Shown: positions 44,295 through 54,620 of the stretch, piece after piece
Position numbering within the stretch: the stretch's first letter is position 1
Layout of the letters: each line of letters starts with the position of its first letter
Source: Stenocarpella maydis
Taxonomy: Eukaryota; Ascomycota; Sordariomycetes; Diaporthales; Diaporthaceae
DNA: 64,000 nt
Assembly (NCBI GenBank): GCA_002270565.1
Contig: NQMI01000024.1
Span: forward strand, 1 to 64,000
Direction of reading: 5' to 3'
Made by a program: the position numbers and the translations under genes
The notes under the pieces: model-generated
What the model was told of the DNA's origin: nothing
The model's database searches: none
Seen by the model: the letters and a program-made list of their open reading frames with translations, nothing else

Positions 44295-46542
44295 TTTGGG
44301 TGGTTTCTTACAAGATTTGGCGTTACATGTGAGGGAAAGTTGAGATTTGCAGTCACATTGTGCTTGATAAGCTGAGGGTTTTAAGAGGGGCTTTATGTGG
44401 CGCAGGACCTACGGAGTACTTAAGTACTTAAGGAAAGCCGCCGTAGTGCTCAGGGGGCTTGGCAGCTGGAATGCCGCCACAAGTCGCGCGAGTGTGTGTA
44501 CTCAACCTCAATAATGAAAATATGTGGCTAACATGTTTGGTTCAGCACCTAAGATAGCAGCAGTAATTTAGATTTCTTTATTCAGAGCTACATTAATGCA
44601 TGGTCCTTTTTTGCTTTTGGTAATGCATCTCTGCCTGTATTTAAAATGTGCATTCATTGATTGTACCAGAGCCTTTAAACCAGATGGCTGCATATGGGTA
44701 CTTACTGCAAAAGCACATGGAACTTCAGCTGTGAGTGCTGTGGCCTGGAGGGAACTCTTGCTCTCAACACCTATGGCGCACAACTTAGGGCTATTCACTC
44801 ATGGGTAGGCGGGGCATGCTAAGGAGAGTAAGCGGACAAAGAGGTCAAGGCGTGCACGAGGGGTCCGAGCATAAGTACTTTGATTATCACTAGCTGATTT
44901 GCACATAGTTTGCTATACGATGCCAGCCAGTTCAAGTCTTCTACTACTTGGTACTCAATGTGTAAAGTAGCCCGTGGCATGGATAGTCATGGTGCTTGTG
45001 AGGCTACTTATTACAGCTTCAGCCCTTTCAGCCCCTTCAGCCGCTTCAGCCCCGAAGTTCCACCTTCCCAGATAGTGCCAGTCAAGGACTAGCTTTTCAA
45101 ACAAGCTTTAACCAACCCCTTCTAGAGTAGCAATAGTTTGGTCCAATGGCATAAACCATGTATTTTTGTAGATTTATGTATCTGATGTTGGGTGCTAGTA
45201 ACCCCGTGAAACACCTAGTTAGGCGGGTCCTTGCTTGAAACAAATCCATTATGCACTTTTGGGCATCAGAGATAGACCTCGCGACCATATGCTTTGGGCT
45301 ATGATCTCAAATAGAAGCAGAAGATTGCTATACTATGTGCTGGTGCCAGGTTCCAAGGCACGGGAGGAGCTACTGCAAAGCCCAATGGACTATAGGCCTA
45401 ATGTTGTGTTCAGGACATTTGATAACATTAGTACTGCATGTGGTGATTCTGTCAAACTATGATGGTTGTTCATCAATAGGACGCCAAAAGTGCTCGAATT
45501 CAGTTCTGTGGCTTATTTCGTTGGTGCCCACACTTTCGATGCCCATCATTAATGCTATAGCAAATCTCATAGCCACTTGAGCACTTCTGCGAGCGTGGAT
45601 AGGTGTCTTGTTCAAATATGTACTTCCAGAAAAAAGTATCAGCAGTTAACGGCCCCTTTTTTGTACTGGGAATTCCAATGCCCAACCTACAAGGTTAGTT
45701 TTGAAGACTTGAAATCGCGAGAATGCACTTTCACGTCATCAGGACTTTAGAAAACGATAGTCTGAATACTAATCATGCTTCTTTAGATGAAATGCCTCTG
45801 CATCATTACTTGAGTAATACTTCTAGAACTTGAACAGGCCAAGTATAAAGTCTGAAGAAGCATCATTGACGGCTAAAGCAGTAGCACTTGAGAGCTTACT
45901 TCAGAATTTCCCAAAATTCACGTCGCAACAGTTTCATTTCAAGGACAGAATGATTCTAGACACCTCAGGGCCAGGTTTTCTGACGAGAGCGAGCCTTTGC
46001 CAAGCTGGGTAACAGTACCAACAGCTCTTGATTGCGTACCCCTCTGCCGGATGCAGTGGAACATGAGACACCACGGTTTCATCCTCCTGATACGCGCATA
46101 ATGAGCCAAGAACCCCGGAGCTACTCCGGATAATAAATGCAATAAGGAGCAGCTTTCAATCACGGGATTGGTGTTCGCATGTGAGAAACCCACACCAGAG
46201 TGGGTAAAGCTATAATAGGCAGGCAATTTCAATGCGCACCCTTGAATTGCTTCAGCAGCCGTGAGTGAGAAGGAGGGTGGGGGGAGGAGAATGAGAGACT
46301 GCAGACTCCTTGCAAGTGTTAGAAAGATCGACTTCTCAATTCAACGCATGACCACGGGCCTCGATCTTGGTTTGGGCTATAACAAGTGGCGGCTAAGCAT
46401 GGCGAACCAAGCACGGCCCACATACCAGGCGTGGGATGTAGCAACAGCAGATTTCTCGTTATTCTCATCTTGAGGATATCTTCGTGCCGTATCGAGCCGC
46501 CAGTTGATCCTATCTGGCTCAAGCCACAGTGCCGTAAATGCG
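44295..46542. other. Intergenic region with short repeats
   Basis: No firm gene. It has overlapping AGTACTTAAGTACTTAAGG palindromic sequence at about 44415-44434 in the promoter side of the gamma-synthase-like gene, and a run of TTCAGCCCC-like 9 bp units at about 45017-45053. From about 46290 a coding-like frame (MTTGLDLGLGYNKWRLSM) lies in the same phase as the mucin-like gene and could be an upstream exon of it, with a possible intron from 46437. Confidence 0.4.
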
Positions 46543-47840
46543 ATGGACCGGTTACACGACCGGATGGCACCATACCCCGATGCGCGGAATGGCTGGCAGA
46601 ATCACGGAGGCCCAGACGATAGGCACAATGACTTGCCTCAACTCGGGCCTCAAGGTGATAAGGGCCAGACAAGGGGAGACGGTGATAATGGGAACACTCC
46701 CAACGGTGGTAGAGGAGGTAACAAAGGCTTTCAAGGGGGGGACAACGGAAGAGGAAATGGTGGAAATGGAAACAACAATAACAGTCCAGGTGGGGATAAC
46801 AGCAGAGGAAATGATGGAAATGGCAACAATAATAACAACAGTGAGTTTTCCCAAGGCTCTTACCCCACATAGTCCGGTAAGGTGTAACCTAACTCGGTCA
46901 GACCACAACAATGACGGCGGGGCAAGAAAGAAGCCTCCAGACTCTTCAGAGCCAACGGAGCCACCTCCTTCATTCACTACGACTTTGGTTTCCGTTCAGC
47001 CTCCAACGACTGTTGTGATCTCTCCAGCGACCCTCACTTCGATCTTGATAACAACCACAGAAACCTCAACCATTTCTACTACGCAATCAGAGGGTAGTGC
47101 TACTCCTTCGAGCCTCACAATTTCATTTACCACTTCGGCCCCAGCTCCGGCCTCATCGACAGAGCTAGTATCAACCTCTACCTCTCCGGTGCCAACGACA
47201 GCACCTACAGCACCACCGCCGAGCACAGCCTCCCAGGGGAGCACTCCGGCGATGTCTAGCTCAGACCTCTCTACAGGGGCCAAAGCCGGCATCGCAAGTA
47301 AGACTAGACACTCCCAGCACACGCCTGCCCCGTCGAGAAGCGACACTGACCTTCTCAAAAGTTGCAGCTCTAGCCGCGTTCGCTCTCGTGCTCGGGGGCC
47401 TCTACCTCTGCTGGCGGCGCAGAGCTTCGCGCACAGGGATATTGTCCACCCAACTGCGAGAAAAGCCCCCGGGCGCGCGAGGCTTTTCAGCCCAAGGGGC
47501 TGAGGGCATGACACAAGCCGCAAGGCCCAGTGCTGGCGACCTTGGCGATGGCAGGAGCGGCATCGGCGCTGTCGATGCTTCCTCGTGGCGAACTTGGAAT
47601 CCGTATCGCCCGCGGTCCCCGGAATCAGATATAGTGGCGGTGGCGGCGGACCTCCTGGAACCCCCAACCCCAGCACTGGCGAGGCCCACACGGGAATTCC
47701 GAAGGGGGGTTCGGAACACGTGGGAGACAAGCTCTGAACCAGACTCGTCGACGTCAGACAGGTTCTCTTCGTCGGTGCTGGCCACGTACTTGTCCCCGGC
47801 GCCAGGTGGCCCCAGGCGTATTGGTGGTGGCTCGCCATGA
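46543..47840 (+). CDS. Mucin-like single-pass membrane protein
   Basis: Exons 46543-46840, 46902-47297 and 47362-47840 give 390 residues; the 5' end is uncertain. The first part is Asn/Gly-rich and includes an 18-residue unit twice (GGDNGRGNGGNGNNNNSP and GGDNSRGNDGNGNNNNNS, 46735-46842). The second exon is Ser/Thr/Pro-rich, as expected of an O-glycosylated stalk. The second intron joins KAGIA to IAALAAFALVLGGLYLCW, a membrane segment followed by basic WRRRAS and a cytosolic tail of about 140 residues. The architecture resembles fungal cell-wall sensors or other surface mucins. No signal peptide is seen in the model, so either an upstream exon is missing or the membrane segment acts as signal-anchor. 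An alternative reading without the first intron is open but gives a less coherent repeat. Confidence 0.6.
46735..46842 (+). repeat. Two tandem 54 bp coding repeats
   Basis: Two diverged 54 bp units encode 18-residue Asn/Gly-rich repeats of the mucin-like protein. The unit length is a multiple of three, so copy number change would keep the frame. Confidence 0.8.
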
Positions 47841-48565
47841 GGCTGTCAAGGATGACGGCGTTTGACAATTCAACAAGCTAATATGCTAATATATATATAT
47901 ATACACATCATATAGTATCTTTTTATTCAATCTGCCACCGGTCATCATCCTTGGTCCAAGTTAGGTTCTCGATGGTGATAGGTCGTTGTTGATTATTGGT
48001 CGTGCCCATTCCGGATCACAGGCGCTTCTCACCACTCAGTCGCTCGCGAGGAGAATACGTACCCGATCGTTCTGAATATGTTTATTTTTTTCCCGGCCCC
48101 AAAAATTCTGTGTGGCCACGGAAGTATATGAGCTTGCTACAGCTGAGCAGTATCTCTTCGCCGGGTTCAACGTCAAGCCACCCCTTGCAGTCTAATTGTT
48201 CTAGTGCGGGGTGTCATTTTGTTCCCCCATACACATACCGAGAAACACATCAACGACGCAATTATTTAATGGACCCTTTTTGCCTCTAGGCGTCATTACT
48301 TGCCACGGAGAGGACCATTGCGAGGGCAATCCCAAGGTAGCAATCAGACTGACACCAGCAGCACAATCCGTCCTCGCTTCCCCACTCTGCGTCACCGTGA
48401 TTGGCGCCGTCCGCCCCCCCCCCAAACTATCCTGTTCTGGTACTTATATCACCTCACATAACCCCTACCAACTCAAAAACAATCCAAGATAACGCCACGA
48501 GAACACAGACATCCTAAGCCCGACCAGGAAGACAAGAAAAAAAAAAGGGAAGAAAAAAAAAAAGA
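47841..48565. promoter_or_regulatory. Intergenic region upstream of the HAD dehalogenase
   Basis: A short AT dinucleotide run lies at about 47888-47902. A poly-C run (about 48415-48423) and an A/C-rich leader ending in poly-A tracts (about 48538-48561) directly precede the dehalogenase ATG. No gene recognised. Promoter role inferred from position. Confidence 0.45.
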
Positions 48566-49375
48566 ATGCCCACCAAAAAGTCCAAGATAGTAATCGCCTT
48601 CGACCTCTACGGCACGATCCTCTCCACCGACTCCATCGTCGGCGACCTCTCCAGGCACCTCGGCATCGCCCGCCCCAGGGCCCAGGCCGTGGCCGCCAGG
48701 TGGCGCCAGTACCAGCTCGAGTACACATGGCGCATAACCGCCATGGGCACCTATAAGCCGTTCGACAAGATCACCCGCGCGGCGCTGCGGCACGCGGCGG
48801 CAGAGGCCGAGGGCATCAACGTCACGGACGACGCGGCCGACAGGCTCATGGCCGCGTACGACGCGCTCGCCGTCTTCCCGGACGTCCCCGCGGGGCTGAG
48901 GGCGCTGCAGGAGAGGCAGCAGCAGCAGCAGCAGCCGCCCGCCGAGGCCGTCATCTTTAGCAATGGCACCGAGAGGATGCTCAGCACGTCGGTGGGATCG
49001 TCGCCGGACCTAAGGCCTTTTAGGAGCGGCGGCGGCGGCGGCGGGAACGGGCTGTTTAGGAAGCTCGTCAGCGTCGACGAGGTGCGCACGTACAAGCCCA
49101 CCGCGCAGGCTTACAGCCACCTACAGGCCGAGGCGGACGAGGACAGCGACGCCGTGGTGTGGCTTGTGAGTGCGAACCCGTTCGACGTGGCCGGGGCGCG
49201 CAGTGTCGGGCTCAGGAGCGCGTGGATCGACCGCGCCGGGACTGGGTGGGTTGACCGGCTCGGCGAGGCCATCTTTGGGGTCGGTGACGATGTGCGCAAG
49301 AGGCGTGCAAGGCCGACTGTCATTGCCAAGGGTGTAGACCAGGCCGTCCAAGAGATACTGAAGATTGGTCTATGA
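48566..49375 (+). CDS. HAD-superfamily L-2-haloacid dehalogenase-like protein
   Basis: A single exon of 269 residues. The type II dehalogenase pattern is present: nucleophile Asp in IAFDLYGTIL, the substrate Arg region in YQLEYTWR, FSNGT (Ser/Asn), Lys in RTYKPTAQAY and SANPFDVAGA with the Ser/Asn/Asp set. These enzymes hydrolyse the carbon-halogen bond of small 2-haloacids through an aspartyl ester; fungal members may have other natural substrates. Two low-complexity insertions, seven Gln (from ERQQQQQQQPP) and six Gly, flank the FSNGT strand and are not part of the core fold. The ATG follows an A-rich leader. It is convergent with VTC4, with 174 bp between their stop codons. Confidence 0.85.
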   Translation: MPTKKSKIVIAFDLYGTILSTDSIVGDLSRHLGIARPRAQAVAARWRQYQLEYTWRITAMGTYKPFDKITRAALRHAAAEAEGINVTDDAADRLMAAYDALAVFPDVPAGLRALQERQQQQQQPPAEAVIFSNGTERMLSTSVGSSPDLRPFRSGGGGGGNGLFRKLVSVDEVRTYKPTAQAYSHLQAEADEDSDAVVWLVSANPFDVAGARSVGLRSAWIDRAGTGWVDRLGEAIFGVGDDVRKRRARPTVIAKGVDQAVQEILKIGL

Positions 49376-49549
49376 GCGCTTCCCAGGCTTAAACGAGGGC
49401 GGCACGGGCAGACACGCTGGATTCAAACTATCTAGCTGACCTGATAATTGATAATACTACTTGAAAACATAATCTACCCACCCAATCCAAGAGTATGCAG
49501 ATTTATTTGCGAAAACAAAGACACGAGCCGCGCTAGGGAAATACAAAGC

Positions 49550-52013
49550 TCACCACCAATGCCGCTCATAGCCCTCAAAGGCGAAATTGATTATCACAGC
49601 CACCACGAGTGTTGAGGACAGGATAGTCGGGCCCCACCAGTCGTAAAACTTGGCCGCCTTACGGGCACGAATCGACCGGCTTCGGTAGATATAGGTCCCG
49701 ACCGAATACAAGAGGGCCGCGATGGCCACAAGGATGAAAACTCCGGAGACGACAAAGGAGATGCTGCTCGGCTTATTGCCGAAATTAAGGAGGGTTGTGG
49801 CGATGGTTCCGATGTAAATGGAGAATTCGAGCTGTTCATGGTCAGCAGGTTTGTAAGAGCGAGGGTCGTATGAGTTTTGGACATACCCAGTTGAGGAACG
49901 TCCTCTCAGCCGCAAAGTACACCTTTGGTTCCACCCTCACAGGTACATATATCTTCTTGCCCGGAGGTGCCACGAACTTCTTGTTCTGCACTTGGGTCGT
50001 CCCGTACAACGCGATGGTCCTTTCGTGCACTGGGATTTCGCTCCCAGACCTTAGGCTGTTGACAGCACCTCCTAGCTTGGACAAACCGCGACCGGCAGCT
50101 TTAGCTTTAGTCTGGATAAGCGTGGAGGCATACGTAAGGCCGCCAACTCTCCTTGCCTCTTCTAGCCGGTCTTGCTCCTCCTCCTCCTCGTCTGATTCAT
50201 AGAGCTCGTAAGCGTCATCATTCGCGGGCAGCAGTCGTGTCTGATCTTCCAAGTCCGTCGACCCATCAGCTTGGGCCTGGCGCAGTCTATGTGCCACCGC
50301 GGCCCCGTGTACACCTGTCTCTGCTGACAGCCCATTGGATGTGCCGCCGTTATTCTCGCCACGTAGACCTGGTCTTACCTCTTCGTCATCCGAGTCGTCA
50401 TCGTCATCTTCGTCCTCCGAGGTGCCCGTAGTACCGGAGTGACCACCTCGCTGGATGCCGAAGTTGTGTGTGGCAGGCTTTCGGATATCAACATCCATCT
50501 GGGGCATCCAGAAGGGGAGCAGTTTGATCCTGTCCGGGAATAGGGTAGCACATCCGTGGATGAACTTGGAGAATTTGGGAACAGCCTCCACCAGGTGGCT
50601 GGAGACAAGTTGGCGCACCCATTCTGGGGCCTGCTGGCCGGCCTGTGTCTGAAGCTTCACCTCCAGCACCGCATAAGGAAACCGGCAGATGTCTTCGGGC
50701 GGCAGCTGGGAGAAGGGGTAGTCAACCCCAATATCCATCCGACGCCAGTTGTCACCGCTCCTTTGGCGACCGTCAAGATTGTCCTCGCGGATCAATGTGA
50801 GGTCCGAGTCGAGCGAAATGCGGACTCTGGCGTCGGCCGGAAGCTGGAAAGCAGTCCGGTGGTAGAAGCTTCGGCAGACAGGCTTGTATCCTCTCTTCAG
50901 GACCTCCCATTGCACCTCCTGAGCCAGTTTCTCGTCCTCGTCATAGGCAGATTGCGGTTTCTTGCCCGTCTTGCGCTGCTTCTCCATGACAGCTGCTGGG
51001 AGCATCTCACCCCTCATATACGGGTTGACCTGCTTCTCGCGGACCTCGAACCGAGCCTTGACAGACTTTTCACCAGTCCAGTCCTCACGATGCGTCTTTC
51101 TCTCGACGTATATCTTATCGGTGCTCATGCCGCCATACCACCGGAGACGGATGGCCTCGGCTCCTTCAGTCTTCTTGAGCCGACCCTCGTACAGCTCCCA
51201 GGTATCCGGGTTGTCGTAGTAGATTGAGGTAATAGCAGAATCATCCGGGTGAAACTCCTTATCAGCGTTGAATACTAGCACCGGCAGGTGCTTGAGGATG
51301 ATGAGCTTCACCTCGGTGACATTGTCCGGGTGCACCCAGTACTTGGTCGTGTTACGAACAAAGTTTGCCTGGCTCCCACCGGCGGCGCTGTCACCTTTAA
51401 TCGGGTTGCCCCTGGTGCGAACGATATCGTAGAGCTTGGACAGGTCGACCAGCAGCTCGTCGTGGTTGTCCTTGTAGAAAGGCTTCGCCTTCATGCGCGC
51501 CTCGAACACGGGCCTTATATGCCAGCCGGTTATCTTGTCATGCTTCTTCATGATCTTGTAAAACCCGGTGTAATTGAGCTGGATGAACTTTGCTAGGTCG
51601 TTGACGTCGGCGATGATGTCGCTCAGGTCCTCTTCCAGCACCATAAACTCCTCCTCGGATGGGCCATCCTCGCCGGCTCGGCGCTCGTTGAGCCTCGAGA
51701 CGATGTCATTGACGTCACGCTCGCTCGCCTGGATGCGACGCTGGATCTCAATGGTCTTGAGTTGTTGTTTCTGGTAGACCTTCTGAAGCTCCCCCTCGAG
51801 CCGGTATACAAAGCGGCTCTCGTCATCCTCGCTCCACTGGCGCTTGGCCTTCCCCTTGCCCTTCCTGTCACCTTTGGCGCCCTGGCCCTGCGCGGCTTCT
51901 TCGACGAGGGGACCGCTGGACTTCTTAAGATCTGCCTTGAGCCCCTCGTAGTCGATGTAGTACCACTGGTACTCCTTGATGGCGCTAGAGCGCAGCTGCT
52001 CTCCGAACTTCAT
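49550..52013 (-). CDS. VTC4: Vacuolar transporter chaperone VTC4, polyphosphate polymerase
   Basis: Exons 52013-49887 and 49831-49550 (minus strand) encode 802 residues. Vtc4 is the catalytic subunit of the vacuolar VTC complex, making polyphosphate from ATP and moving it into the vacuole. The SPX domain ([20 protein letters not shown], then [19 protein letters not shown]) senses inositol pyrophosphates. The central tunnel domain has [30 protein letters not shown] and AVLEVKLQ, matching catalytic lysines, arginines and glutamate of Vtc4 rather than the degenerate Vtc2/Vtc3. An acidic linker rich in Asp/Glu follows. The C-terminal DUF202 domain has three membrane segments, mostly in exon 2. 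The 55 bp intron (GTATGT, CTGAC branch) joins TFLNW to LEFSIYIG in phase. Start chosen at the SPX consensus. It shares a divergent promoter with RMT2. Confidence 0.93.
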
Positions 52014-53036
52014 GACGACGACGCCGGGTGGGACGCGCTTGAAGGGCCTCGAGTAGGTTGAGGTCGAACAGAGGCGGGCGGACTGCCAGGTGGTTCTGCT
52101 TGTCTTCAGGTCGCGGATAATCAGCATGGGCGCATTGCGGTACGGGAAATGTTACATGAGCGGTCTGCAATTGGGTTTCGTCGATGGACAAACAACAGCC
52201 GGGTCAAGGAGATGTTGGGGGTGATTAAAGAAGGGATTGCGGACGGACTGCCCGAGAGCAACCCCATGGGAAAAACTTACCTTAAAATAGCAAGAAAAGG
52301 CCAAAGAGGCCGGGCGAGGCAACTGGGGGAGGCGGAGGAGGGGGAAACCTAGCGAATAGAAAACAACACACGAAGTCTAGCGAGCAAGAAGCGAACCAGT
52401 AATGATAACTTTGGCGTTAAAAAAGCTCACAGCTCATACGGCCCCAAACCCGTCGGCAGTGTTTGACGGGGTTAGTGGAACTTTATGGCCGGCGCAGAGC
52501 TTATAAGAGAATGTCGCAGGTGACGAGTCTGGCTCGAGGTTGGGTGATGGGATGTGAGGCTTCAGCAGCAGCGAGCAAGCATCTGAATTGCCGCCATGTG
52601 AGGCTGGGCCTGGCTGGTCAATCCAGATCAATTGTCGGAGGTGGCCCCCACCTGGTCTGGGCACGTTGTGGCCAGTATTGTTGCCATTGGCCAATGGGTG
52701 ACAGCTCCCCCTGCCCCCCTGCCCCTTGTGCTCCCTTGTAGTGTGTTAGTACTCAGTACCTAGGTATAGTAGCAGCAGCACCTCCAGGTGGGCTCTCGGC
52801 ATCGACCCCATCGGCCGGGCAAAAAAAGTTCGGAGGGGCAGCTCTTGCAGATCTGGACCCATTTGCGGCGCGTGCTCGCGTGCTCGTGTGGCCCAAGTTT
52901 GTGAGACGTGGGACCAGAGGCAAACAAGAAAGTACAAGAGGCAATTCTCAATCACTTCTCAGGACTTCATCAGCTGCTGGGCCAAACCCTCTCTTTCCGA
53001 ACGCCACTTTTATCGCCTCCCCAGCCCATCGCAACC
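52014..53036. promoter_or_regulatory. Divergent promoter region of VTC4 and RMT2
   Basis: 1.0 kb between two oppositely directed start codons with no accepted gene. Both promoters and leaders must lie here. I saw no decisive regulatory motif by eye. Confidence 0.6.
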
Positions 53037-54459
53037 ATGGCGTCCTCCTCCTCCACCGAGCCCTTCGACGAGTCCATCTCCGCCCGCATAACCCCCGACT
53101 GCCCCATCGAGACCTCTGAGATCCTCCTGCGCGCCTGGCAGCACGACACAGCCGCCATCAAGAAGCTCCTCGACGCCCCCGGCAAGGCGTCCGCCCAGGA
53201 CCCCAGGACGGGCGAGACGCCCCTGCACGCGGCCATCCGGTCCTGCGGGCCCGCGTCGGGCCCGGAGGCAGCGGACCTGGAGGCCGTCGAGAAGGCCAAG
53301 GCCACGGTGCAGGAGCTGCTGCTCTGGGGCGGCATATGGAACGACGTCGACGATCACAACGAGACGCCCGGGTGCGTCGCGCTCAGGCTGGGCCAGGCGG
53401 GGCTGTACGAGCTGTGCGTCCAAGCTGGCGTGCGCGCGGAGCTGCTGTTCGGGCTGCTCGACGGGTACGAGGAGCTCAGCTCCGGGTCCGAGGCTGACGA
53501 TGAGGACATGGCGGGGGCAGAGGGGGAGGAGGAAGAAGAGCCCGCCCACGTCGAGGTCGAGTACGACGGCCCCGCCGGCCCACCCGAGGACGGCGACGAC
53601 GCGCCGGAGCTGGTCGAGACCGCCGTGGAACCCCCCCGGTTCGAGCCGCCCAGGCCCGACCCCGACACTCAGGTCAAGAGCGAGAAGTACCTACGCTCCG
53701 AGCTGACATACTCTGACGGCAAGCTGATCGACGACGCCGGCAACGGCGTCATGATGGCCTGGGAGACGGACATCATGCGGCGCAGCGTCGACGCCCTGCT
53801 CCCCGGGAAGCCGGCGGGGAAGAGGATCCTCAACATCGGCTTCGGCATGGGCATCATCGACACAATGTTCGCAGAGACCAAGCCCTCGAGGCACCACATC
53901 GTCGAGGCGCACGAGGAGGTCCTCGAGCACACGTCCTCGCCCGAGTCGAGCTTCGGCGCCCGGTGGGAGGCCAGCGGGCCTGAGCAGGGGTCCTACAAGA
54001 TCCACAGGGGAAGGTGGCAGGACATCGTGCCCATCCTGCTGGAGCATGGCGAGGCGTACGATGCCATCTATTTCGACACCTTTGGAGAGGATTACAGTCA
54101 GCTGCGGAAATTCTTCACCGAGTATATCCCTGGCCTGCTCGACCAGAACGGCATCTTTGGCTTCTTCAACGGCCTGGGCGCGGATAGACGCGTTTGTTAC
54201 GATGTCTACACCAAGGTGGTAGAGATGCACCTGGCCGATGCGGGTATGGATGTGGAATGGAATGAGATAGACGTGGACCTGAAAGGGTTGGAGGAAGCTG
54301 GCAAGGGCGAGTGGGAGGGTGTCAAGAGGAGATACTGGACACTGGACAGTGAGTTTCAGCAGATGCGCTTCCAAAGTGCCTTTTGTTTTGGTTCAGGCGG
54401 CCCGTCTAACGTGATCCTTCTCAGAATACCGGCTGCCTATATGCACCTTCTTGGGCTGA
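53037..54459 (+). CDS. RMT2: Protein arginine N-methyltransferase 2 (delta-N, type IV)
   Basis: Exons 53037-54348 and 54425-54459 encode 448 residues. Yeast Rmt2 methylates the delta nitrogen of an arginine in ribosomal protein L12. The N-terminal ankyrin-like part has GETPLHAAIRSC and NETPGCVALRLGQAGLYELC. An acidic linker follows (about residues 155-215). The methyltransferase domain has SAM motif I ILNIGFGMGIIDTMF, motif II HHIVEAH and the active-site region YDAIYFDTFGEDYSQLRKFF. The last exon is only 35 bp and supplies the end KYRLPICTFLG; reading through the intron instead gives an unrelated tail, so the splice is well supported. Convergent with hexokinase, 161 bp apart. Confidence 0.93.
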
Positions 54460-54620
54460 AGAACTGCTTCCGGCTAAACTCGGACCCTGAAACCATGGCT
54501 GGATCCAATCACAACCACCCTCAGGCAATGGATGTTGTGACCTATTCATGAGTTATGGATCGATACCCAAAATGTATCGGCAATGACGACAAGAAAAGGC
54601 GGCACAAGGCGCAGTATCGT

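Noticed and set aside
46538..47300. Uninterrupted frame across the first intron of the mucin-like gene
   Set aside because: It turns the Asn/Gly repeat into Thr/Glu/Met-rich sequence, whereas the intron at 46841-46901 joins NNN to HNNDGG in phase. It cannot be fully excluded without transcripts.
50556..51227. 223-codon plus-strand frame
   Set aside because: Antisense shadow of VTC4.
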